Assembly: GCA_035551935.1 (NCBI GenBank)
Contig: DASZMJ010000572.1
Coordinates: 1 to 8,704, forward strand
DNA: 8,704 nt
Reading direction: 5' to 3'
Origin: DASZMJ01 sp035551935
GTDB taxonomy: Bacteria > Planctomycetota > Planctomycetia > Isosphaerales > Isosphaeraceae
Below are positions 1-4,402 of the stretch, in pieces (position 1 is the stretch's first letter; the number at the start of each line of letters is the position of its first letter). The notes below the pieces were generated by a model. It did no database searches. It saw nothing but the letters and a program-made list of their open reading frames with translations, and had not been told where the DNA came from. Position numbers and translations under genes: made by a program.

Positions 1-530
1 CGCCCGCGCCAGTCGGGGCAGAGGTGGCCGCTGCCGGTGAGCTGCTCGTCCAGCTCGTCCCATTTGGCGATCAGCCAGCGCACGCCGTCGGCCCGCGCCA
101 GCAGCGGGATCACCAGGTCCTGCCGGCCGCGGCCGACCAGCGCGGTCGTCTCCTGGAGGGTCCTGGCACGCTTCGCGTCGAACGCCTCGCCGGCCTGGTG
201 GATGCGGGTCGCCGCCGCGGCGGCGTCGGCCTTGCGGACGCGGCCGATGGCGACGGTGGCGCAGCACATGTTGAAGACGAGGTTGCGTTCTTCTTCGGTC
301 GCCGACTGCTGCTCTTTGATCCACTGCGTCAAGGTGCGTTCGAATTCGGCGGGGTCTTCGCCGGGCAGGACCGGCGCCAAGGAGCAGAGGCCATGAAGGA
401 GCGCGTTCTTGGCGGCCCTGGCCTTGCCCTCGTCAGTGCGCGGGCCGGTCGCCTTCCGGGCGTTGGCTCGCCGGGCGGCGAGCTGGGCGGGCGTCAGCGG
501 GGTCGTGGTCGGCTTCGAAGTCGTGGTCAT
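1..530 (-). CDS. Unknown-function protein with N-A-R-K-x-T-G-P-R-T motif, partial (5' part only)
   Basis: An open frame starts at the ATG complementary to 528-530 and runs off the left edge, giving 176 visible residues. An in-frame TGA 15 bases upstream of the ATG rules out a longer start, and a GAGG purine run lies about 10 bases upstream. A Thr/Pro-rich N-terminus (1-13) is followed by AARRANARKATGPRTDEGKA (residues 18-37) and a K-N-A-L-L-H-G-L segment (41-48). The rest is charged and probably helical, with an E/R-rich stretch at 76-83 and an alanine run near 102-107. No signal peptide or membrane segment is visible. From memory, the A-N-A-x-x-S/T-T-G-P-x-T-x-E-G-K ... N-A-L-x-H-G-L signature recurs in uncharacterised proteins of planctomycetes and acidobacteria. 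I know of no established function and assign none. It lies about 440 bases beyond the next minus-strand gene, so it is probably transcribed separately. Confidence 0.8.
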   Translation of the reverse strand, partial: MTTTSKPTTTPLTPAQLAARRANARKATGPRTDEGKARAAKNALLHGLCSLAPVLPGEDPAEFERTLTQWIKEQQSATEEERNLVFNMCCATVAIGRVRKADAAAAATRIHQAGEAFDAKRARTLQETTALVGRGRQDLVIPLLARADGVRWLIAKWDELDEQLTGSGHLCPDWRG

Positions 531-750
531 GATCGTCCGACCTCAATAGTTGATGCCATGCACTCGATTGGAAACGGGCGGTCGTCGCCCCGGCCGCGAT
601 CCTCGTTGCCTCCTTAATCTCGTTTCCGGCGCCGAAAATTATTCCCGAATTCCGGTTTTTTTCGCGGAATCGTCGCGACCGGCCTCGGGGCGTCCCTCGT
701 CGGGTGGCACGTCCTGATATGGAATCGCCCGGAAGGCTTGCCTTACGTAG

Positions 751-811
751 GGTCCGCTCTAGCGGACCGATCTCCTTCCGGCACAAGGAGATCGGTCCGC
801 TATTGCGGACC
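751..811. repeat. 27-bp composite inverted repeat (cruciform-like element)
   Basis: The left arm is 751-777 and the right arm 785-811, separated by a 7-base loop; 25 of 27 positions pair. Each arm starts or ends with its own small near-palindrome (GGTCCGCTCTAGCGGACC at 751-768, GGTCCGCTATTGCGGACC at 794-811). The element can therefore fold either as one long hairpin or as two small hairpins flanking a central GATCTCCTT/AAGGAGATC stem. The two arm mismatches (TC against AA) fall exactly in the small hairpins' central loops. There is no adjacent transposase and no U-tract. Confidence 0.8.
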
Positions 812-843
812 GAAGAGAAGGCTGCGCCGGTCGCCGCGGGCTC

Positions 844-895
844 GGCCTCGAACCCGTGCGCGACGGCGGCCCTCTCGGCGCACGGGTTTGAGGCC
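844..895. repeat. 18-bp inverted repeat
   Basis: Arm GGCCTCGAACCCGTGCGC (844-861) pairs with 878-895 at 17 of 18 positions, around a 16-base GC-rich loop. It could act as a bidirectional RNA hairpin downstream of the minus-strand membrane gene that ends at 972, but no T-run follows, so termination is only a guess. Confidence 0.7.
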
Positions 896-935
896 GGTCC
901 CGTGGCATCCGGATCCGGCGGCCGCAGTCGCGGTA

Positions 936-963
936 AGCAGGCACGCGGAGCGTGCCGTCCGCC
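936..963. repeat. 28-base hairpin element, single copy (flipped-centre version)
   Basis: The element is AGCA followed by hairpin GGCACGC-GGA-GCGTGCC (940-956) and then GTCCGCC. It begins 9 bases beyond the stop codon of the minus-strand gene ending at 972. It matches both arms of the repeat at 4178-4262 at every position except the three central bases, which are reverse-complemented (GGA here, TCC at 4192-4194). Confidence 0.75.
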
Positions 964-971
964 GACTTCAA

Positions 972-1322
972 TCAACGCATCACGATCCAAGGAACCAACA
1001 ACCCGCCGACTAGCCCCACGAGGCACGCCAGGACCCAGAGCTCCCAGTAGGTATAACTGGCCGACATCCCGAAGATCAGGGGGATCAGGATGACGGCCGT
1101 GTCGCTCGCGAAGAGCAGCGGGCTCAACTTCGAATGGCGAACTAGGACCGACAGCGCGGCGAAATCGATCGCCAGGACGACCATCAAGATGGCGACGGCC
1201 CGCAACCTCAGGCGATACCTCGGGCGCCGCCTGGCGAGGCGCGGCTCCTTCCCGAGGGCGGTGAGGAGGATGTACACGGGGGGGAGCGCGTACATCGAGA
1301 TGCCCGCGAGCAGGCTCAGCAT
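972..1322 (-). CDS. Small four-helix integral membrane protein, unknown function
   Basis: The 116-residue protein starts at the ATG complementary to 1320-1322 and ends in TGA (972-974). Four hydrophobic segments are visible: about 3-23, 40-61, 66-88 and 90-114. The loop before helix 2 is very basic (R-L-A-R-R-R-P-R-Y-R-L-R-L-R, residues 28-41), which by the positive-inside rule puts it in the cytoplasm with both termini outside. Helix 3 carries an Asp (D74) and helix 4 starts with aromatic residues (Y-T-Y-W). The basic R-Y-R-L-R-L-R run before a hydrophobic helix recalls the N-terminal anchors of the two upstream neighbours, but the rest does not match them. The start was chosen because it leaves 53 bases after the upstream gene's stop and because longer frames read into that gene. 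No good ribosome site is visible. It is probably co-transcribed with the gene at 1376-1852. I do not recognise the family. Confidence 0.6.
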   Translation of the reverse strand: MLSLLAGISMYALPPVYILLTALGKEPRLARRRPRYRLRLRAVAILMVVLAIDFAALSVLVRHSKLSPLLFASDTAVILIPLIFGMSASYTYWELWVLACLVGLVGGLLVPWIVMR

Positions 1323-1375
1323 GGGCGTCGCGCCGTATGGTGGTCTCGCCGGGTGGTGCGGGGTCCCATCGTCGT

Positions 1376-1852
1376 CTAATTCCCATTGCTGTCGACGATC
1401 CACGGGTCCACATACCCAGGTGGGTCGCGAGTGATCGGAAGCCAGGGACGAGACGCGGCCCGTCGATACTTGCTCGCCAGCTCGGCGTGGTGGGCGACCG
1501 CCGTCCGGCAGTCGGCGGCATACCGCCGCCAAACCCCGATCAGCGCCCTGTAGTCGTCGCACTCGGCGCCTCGGGCCCGACGTCGCCCCTCGTCGCTCGA
1601 CTCGTCACGCCGCCTCGCGAGGTCGGCGAGGATCAGTTGCAGGTCCGAGAGGCTCTGCTCGGAGGCTGCGACCTCCGACGAGTAGAGCCGTTCGCTCCCG
1701 GCGTGATCCGCGGCCTTGTTGCGGTACTCACGGCCAAGCCGGCGCAGCCTCACGGACTGGTCATAGCCCCCCATCCCGACCGCGGCCAGGGCCACGAGGA
1801 CCATCAGTGTCCGCAGTCGCATTCGGGAGCGGGGCAGCAGCATCGCGGGCAT
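1376..1852 (-). CDS. Short membrane-anchored protein, planctomycete R-L-R-T-L-M type
   Basis: The 158-residue protein starts at the ATG complementary to 1850-1852, preceded by AAGGTGG about 8 bases upstream, and ends in TAG. Residues 1-11 are short and basic (MPAMLLPRSRM), then R-L-R-T-L-M leads into one hydrophobic helix (about 14-30). The remainder is predicted outside the cytoplasm and rich in charged residues and alanine, probably a helical hairpin or coiled coil (35-130). It ends with A-S-K-Y-R-R-A-A-S-R-P-W-L-P (127-140) and a Pro-containing tail. In my recollection this architecture is a repeated paralogous family in Isosphaeraceae-type planctomycetes with no assigned function. The adjacent gene at 2005-2319 is a second copy, sharing R-L-R-T-L-M-x-L-V-A-L and the K-Y-x-x-A-A-x-x-P-W-L ending. 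The upstream gap is 152 bases and the downstream membrane gene follows after 53 bases. Confidence 0.7.
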   Translation of the reverse strand: MPAMLLPRSRMRLRTLMVLVALAAVGMGGYDQSVRLRRLGREYRNKAADHAGSERLYSSEVAASEQSLSDLQLILADLARRRDESSDEGRRRARGAECDDYRALIGVWRRYAADCRTAVAHHAELASKYRRAASRPWLPITRDPPGYVDPWIVDSNGN

Positions 1853-1929
1853 CCGATCGCCCACCTTCGGTCGGGCGGGTTCGAGGCGATGATCAGAGAG
1901 CGGCAGCGGCAATGCGGCGATCGATCGAC

Positions 1930-2004
1930 TCTCCCGGGCACCGGCAGGTCTGGCGCGACGAGAAGCCAAGGATATCGGGCGGCGAACGAATACTTATTAT
2001 TCAT
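1930..2004 (-). pseudogene. C-terminal remnant of the interrupted 2005-2319 gene
   Basis: Directly after the TGA at 2005-2007, in the same frame, the sequence continues with M-N-N-K-Y-S-F-A-A-R-Y-P-W-L-L-V-A-P-D (from 2004 downward). This lines up with K-Y-R-R-A-A-S-R-P-W-L-P at the end of the neighbouring paralogue (1376-1852). The frame stays open to 1804, but resemblance ends near 1930, and beyond 1852 it would overlap the next gene. It is best read as the tail of the same protein cut off by a nonsense codon. An ATG directly follows the stop, so a separate short peptide is possible but unlikely. Confidence 0.6.
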
Positions 2005-2319
2005 TCAACTATGGTAACAAGATAACGCTTCATAATACTGTGCGCTCTTCTCATCGTCTCCGCTCCAGTGGGTGGCTTTCCGGGCGCGTCGCATCTCCTC
2101 GGCGGATGGGTTCACACGAGGTGCAGGGAGCCCGCGCTCCGGCCGGAGTATGTGCGTGTCGGAGATCATCGCATCGAGTGCATGCCGGTGTGCGATCGAA
2201 CGAAATCGATCGCGGCGCTGTCGCGTCGTGCCGAGACCGCCGATCACGACGGCTACCAGGGCGACCAACCCCATGAGCGTCCGCAGTCGAAATCGTGGCG
2301 GTCGAATGAGTAGCCTCAT
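2005..2319 (-). CDS. R-L-R-T-L-M membrane-anchored protein, truncated by an in-frame TGA
   Basis: The 104 residues run from the ATG complementary to 2317-2319 to TGA at 2005-2007; a longer start at 2355 is possible (12 more residues) and has a GGGAG some 15 bases upstream. The N-terminus is MRLLIRPPRFRLRTLM followed by a hydrophobic helix (about 15-30). A soluble part then begins R-Q-R-R-D-R-F-R-S-I-A-H-R-H-A, and the product ends Y-Y-E-A-L-S-C-Y-H-S. The paralogue at 1376-1852 continues past this point with A-E-L-A-S-K-Y-R-R-A-A-S-R-P-W-L-P. Here the matching tail follows the stop in the same frame, so the gene appears cut by one nonsense codon. The DNA around the stop (about 1987-2040) is unusually AT-rich for this window. 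The gene is divergent from the PNPOx gene at 2436 across a 116-base gap. Function unknown; the product may be inactive. Confidence 0.6.
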   Translation of the reverse strand: MRLLIRPPRFRLRTLMGLVALVAVVIGGLGTTRQRRDRFRSIAHRHALDAMISDTHILRPERGLPAPRVNPSAEEMRRARKATHWSGDDEKSAQYYEALSCYHS

Positions 2320-2435
2320 CCGAGGGACCCCAAGGTCTGCCCATCCCGGTATCATTTAGGGCATCGATCATCTCCCTGAACGGCAATCACCTGGACGTGT
2401 CAATACCCCGGGAGGATGAAGGGCGAGGCAGCATC
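2320..2435. promoter_or_regulatory. Divergent intergenic region between the 2005-2319 and 2436-2906 genes
   Basis: These 116 bases must hold the promoters of both divergent genes unless the minus-strand start is at 2355. I see no clear -35/-10 pair on either strand and no significant palindrome. The purine run GGGAGGATGAAGGGCGAGG (2410-2428) serves the plus-strand gene as ribosome site. Confidence 0.3.
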
Positions 2436-2906
2436 ATGAGAATCGTCGAGAAGACGGTGTCCGCCGGCGACCGCGCGATCTTCGAGCTCGACGAGTTCCT
2501 GGCGCGGCCGTTGTACGCCCACCTCGCGCACGACTCGGGGCAAGGGCCGCGCGAGTCGCCGGTCTGGTTCCTCTGGGACGGACGGGCCCTCTGGATCCTC
2601 GGGGGCACGACGTTCCCCGAGAACCTCCGGCGGGAGCCGCGTTGCGCGATCGGGATCGTGGACTGGGACCCGGCGTCGGGGCGGAGCCAGCACGTCGGGC
2701 TCCGGGGCCGGGCGGAGGTGCTCGCGTTCGACCCCGCGATCGCGCGGGCCATCTTCGCGAAGTACTTCGGCCCCGACGAGGGCCGCTGGGACCCGCGGTT
2801 CCGCGAGGACGTCGACGGCACGACCGGCCTCCCGCTCGTCCGGTTCACGCCCGAGACGGTCGTCCTGCGCGATCAATCCTACAAGCCCCCTGGGCAAGTC
2901 CCGTAG
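2436..2906 (+). CDS. Pyridoxamine 5'-phosphate oxidase-fold (PNPOx-like) flavin-binding protein
   Basis: The 156-residue protein fits the single-domain split-barrel PNPOx superfamily, whose members bind FMN, F420 or haem as dimers. The features seen are an N-terminal F-L-A-R-P-L-Y-A-H-L strand (21-30), S-P-V-W-F-L-W-D-G-R-A-L-W-I-L (41-55), a P-E-N-L-R-R-E-P-R-C-A-I-G-I-V segment (61-75), then V-G-L-R-G-R-A-E-V-L (87-96) and a short helical region followed by L-V-R-F-T-P-E-T-V-V-L (134-144). The order of strands and the N-L-R-x-x-P turn are typical of the family. Length is normal. No substrate can be assigned; it is not a classical PdxH, whose C-terminal motif is absent. The ATG at 2436 was preferred over the in-frame GTG at 2397 because GGGCGAGG lies 7 bases upstream. 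The last codons CCG-TAG fall inside an inverted repeat (2900-2970). Transcription converges with the methyltransferase gene. Confidence 0.8.
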   Translation: MRIVEKTVSAGDRAIFELDEFLARPLYAHLAHDSGQGPRESPVWFLWDGRALWILGGTTFPENLRREPRCAIGIVDWDPASGRSQHVGLRGRAEVLAFDPAIARAIFAKYFGPDEGRWDPRFREDVDGTTGLPLVRFTPETVVLRDQSYKPPGQVP

Positions 2907-2970
2907 GGCGTGTGCAACACGCCAACCGTCGACCCCGAACCAAGACGGCGTGTTGCACACGCCCGACGGG
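2900..2970. terminator. 24-bp inverted repeat between convergent genes, probable bidirectional terminator
   Basis: The arms at 2900-2923 and 2947-2970 pair at 23 of 24 positions (perfect for the inner 18, GGGCGTGTGCAACACGCC) around a 23-base loop. The left arm starts inside the last codons of the PNPOx gene and contains its TAG. The right arm lies 50 bases beyond the methyltransferase stop. This position between two convergent stops, and the stem strength, suggest a factor-independent or bidirectional terminator, although no T-run follows on either strand. A related half-copy lies at 8664-8687. Confidence 0.6.
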
Positions 2971-3020
2971 AGGCGACGACGGGGCGCAAAGGGCGCAACG
3001 CGTCGCCACACGGGGCGTGC

Positions 3021-3932
3021 TCACGACGAGGGGGGGAGCGCCGGGGACTGGCCCTGGAGGCTCGCTTGCCGGTGCTCGGCGAGCACTTCGGGGGCATCTT
3101 CGGCCGGGGATTGATGGACGAAGAAGCGATTCTCGACGCAGCCCGGGCCCAGGACGGGGGGCCCCCCCTGGTCGACGAAGCCGAGGCCGGTCAAGAGCTC
3201 GTGGGCGGCCTGCGGGGTCGTCCCGGATTGGCGCAACCAGAAGTCGTTGAACTCGCAGAGGATCGCCTTGATCCGCCCAGAGGCCAATGCGCGGGAGGCA
3301 CCCCGGAAGACCGCGGGCTCGTGCCCCTCGACGTCGATCTTGAGGAGGTCGACCGCGGCGACCCCCCACTCGTCGAGGCAGTCGTCGAGCCGTCGCACGG
3401 GGACGCTCACCTCGCTGCCGGAGCCCTCGTACCGCACCATCGTCGGCGAGTGGTTCCCCACCTCCGCCGGGGGCAAGAACAGCGTGCAGGTGCCGTTCTC
3501 GTCGCTCAGGCCGATCCGGTGGACCTCGGCGGCCAGGCCGTTGCTGGCGACGACCTCGGCCAGGCGTTCGTGGACGATCGGGCTCGGCTCGATCGCGATC
3601 ACGCGGCCGCCGGCGCCGACGCGACGCGATGCCAGGAGCGTGAAGTAGCCGACGTTGGCGCCGACGTCGACGAACGTCATCCCCGGCTTCAGCCACCCCG
3701 AGATGATCCGGGTCTCCTCCCGCTCGTAGGCCCCGAGGTACATCATGCGCTGCATGTAATCGGCGAGGTCCAGCGTCATCGGATAGCCGAAGACTCGCCC
3801 CTCCCGCCGGCCCGACGACGGCGCCAGCGCCCCCAGGACTCGGGCCTTGCCCCGGACGCGGACCGGCCAGAACAAGCGGATGAGCTCGCTTCCGATTGCA
3901 TATTTGATCTTATCGAAGATCATCGGCTGCAT
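3021..3932 (-). CDS. FkbM-family SAM-dependent methyltransferase
   Basis: The 303-residue protein carries the FkbM methyltransferase signature. Motif I is F-V-D-V-G-A-N-V-G-Y-F-T (87-98) for S-adenosylmethionine binding, followed by the acidic strand end V-I-A-I-E-P-S-P (111-118). Then come the family-typical D-L-L-K-I-D-V-E-G-H-E-P (195-206) and I-L-C-E-F-N (224-229). The first 80 residues form a helical cap with L-A-D-Y-M-Q-R-M-M-Y-L-G-A-Y-E-R-E-E. No membrane segment is evident. Members methylate hydroxyls, often on sugars or natural products; the acceptor here is unknown and no biosynthetic cluster is visible. The ATG complementary to 3930-3932 has GGGAG 5 bases upstream and is preferred; an in-frame GTG at 3942-3944 would add four residues. 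The last 25 residues are low in family similarity. The gene appears to stand alone, with 470 non-coding bases upstream. Confidence 0.88.
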   Translation of the reverse strand: MQPMIFDKIKYAIGSELIRLFWPVRVRGKARVLGALAPSSGRREGRVFGYPMTLDLADYMQRMMYLGAYEREETRIISGWLKPGMTFVDVGANVGYFTLLASRRVGAGGRVIAIEPSPIVHERLAEVVASNGLAAEVHRIGLSDENGTCTLFLPPAEVGNHSPTMVRYEGSGSEVSVPVRRLDDCLDEWGVAAVDLLKIDVEGHEPAVFRGASRALASGRIKAILCEFNDFWLRQSGTTPQAAHELLTGLGFVDQGGPPVLGPGCVENRFFVHQSPAEDAPEVLAEHRQASLQGQSPALPPSS

Positions 3933-3988
3933 CTCGACTCCCACGCCGCGACGGGTCCCCGGCCCCGCGTCGGCGGGCTGTCGGGTTC

Positions 3989-4002
3989 GATCGCCGGCGA
4001 TC
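3989..4002. repeat. 14-bp perfect palindrome upstream of the methyltransferase
   Basis: GATCGCCGGCGATC is fully self-complementary and sits 57 bases upstream of the preferred methyltransferase start. It could be an operator, but short GC-rich palindromes are common in such DNA, so this is only a candidate. Confidence 0.3.
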
Positions 4003-4088
4003 TCGACGGACCCCGAGGGAATCCTAGCGAGCCCGTCGGCGACCCGTCAAGGATTACGGGGCCATCCACATTGCTTAAACGCATCGAC

Positions 4089-4117
4089 TTGATAAATTAT
4101 AAATATATTTATATATT
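4089..4117 (+). promoter_or_regulatory. Plus-strand promoter-like sequence in an AT-rich island
   Basis: TTGATA (4089-4094) and TATATT (4112-4117) are separated by 17 bases. Each matches the sigma-70 consensus at 5 of 6 positions, the best -35/-10 pair I found in the window. It points rightward into the inverted repeats at 4178-4365 and then antisense into the aldolase gene; no plus-strand gene follows. The hexamers lie in an AT-rich island, so chance is a real possibility. Confidence 0.35.
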
Positions 4118-4177
4118 ATTTCCTTGTCTCTGGGCACGGTGCCGCGGGGATGCGCCGGGCCGGCCGTCATCCTCCCC

Positions 4178-4262
4178 CGTAGCAGGCACGCTCCGCGTGC
4201 CGTCCGCCATAACCCAACAACCTGGTGGGAGGGCGGACGGCACGCGGAGCGTGCCTGCTACG
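4178..4262. repeat. Perfect 31-bp inverted repeat built from two hairpin elements
   Basis: The arms at 4178-4208 and 4232-4262 are perfect reverse complements around a 23-base loop. Each arm contains its own hairpin core GGCACGC-TCC-GCGTGCC (17 bases, 4185-4201 on the left), so the DNA could form one long stem or two short ones. The same 28-base unit occurs singly at 936-963 with the central triplet reversed. No transposase or target duplication is visible. It lies 141 bases beyond the stop of the aldolase gene. Confidence 0.85.
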
Positions 4263-4271
4263 AAGGCGACT

Positions 4272-4365
4272 GGGTGGCAGGGGTTCCGTCTTCGGAACTC
4301 CGGTCTTCCGCCGCGTGCCGGGCTGCGAGAGGGGAACCGGGGTTGCTGCGCAACCCCTGCCACCC
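4272..4365. terminator. Nested hairpin cluster downstream of the aldolase gene
   Basis: An outer perfect 14-bp stem, GGGTGGCAGGGGTT (4272-4285) with 4352-4365, encloses two local hairpins that compete with it. These are GTTCCG-TCTT-CGGAAC (4283-4298) and GGGGTTGC-TGC-GCAACCCC (4339-4357). It begins 37 bases beyond the aldolase stop on the minus strand and may end that transcript. There is no T-run, so the terminator role is inferred only from position and stem strength. Confidence 0.45.
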
Positions 4366-4402
4366 TTCCCCTCTGTCGCTCGCGGATTCATTCCCGTTCA
4401 CC

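Larger units (their letters stand above)
531..971. other. Gene-free region with three kinds of inverted repeat
   Basis: No convincing coding frame occupies these 441 bases; the long open frames crossing them show no family motif and translate the repeat arms. The region holds a 27-bp near-perfect inverted repeat (751-811), an 18-bp inverted repeat (844-895) and a short hairpin element (936-963), listed separately. The part next to the gene starting at 530 (about 610-660) is richer in A/T than its surroundings and has a purine-rich AAGGAGG on the minus strand with no start codon suitably placed after it. I see no clear sigma-70-type promoter for the minus-strand gene. Confidence 0.6.
3933..4402. 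other. Gene-free region with AT-rich island and structured repeats
   Basis: No coding frame in these 470 bases shows a protein family or a supported start. From left to right it holds a 14-bp perfect palindrome GATCGCCGGCGATC (3989-4002, 57 bases upstream of the methyltransferase start), an AT-rich island (about 4087-4122) with a 16-bp palindrome TATAAATATATTTATA (4098-4113), a perfect 31-bp inverted repeat (4178-4262) and a hairpin cluster (4272-4365). The methyltransferase promoter should be here; a TATAAT occurs on the minus strand at 4096-4101 but without a recognisable -35 partner. Confidence 0.6.

Noticed and set aside
751..963. CRISPR array
   Set aside because: The repeats differ in sequence and are inverted, there is no regular spacing and there are no cas genes.
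433..1521. A 362-codon minus-strand frame
   Set aside because: It crosses the inverted repeats at 751-963 and the starts of real genes on the same strand in different frames; the translation reads the repeat arms and has no domain.
2005..2007. Selenocysteine insertion at the TGA
   Set aside because: The codon aligns with a variable surface residue in the paralogue, there is no redox motif, and no hairpin of the bacterial SECIS type is evident right after it.
4096..4101. TATAAT on the minus strand as the methyltransferase -10
   Set aside because: No acceptable -35 lies 15-19 bases upstream, and the leader would be over 150 bases; AT-rich DNA gives such hexamers by chance.
4178..4262. Terminal inverted repeats of a transposon or MITE with cargo
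   Set aside because: Only 23 bases lie between the arms, with no target duplication or transposase, so it is treated as a hairpin-type repeat.
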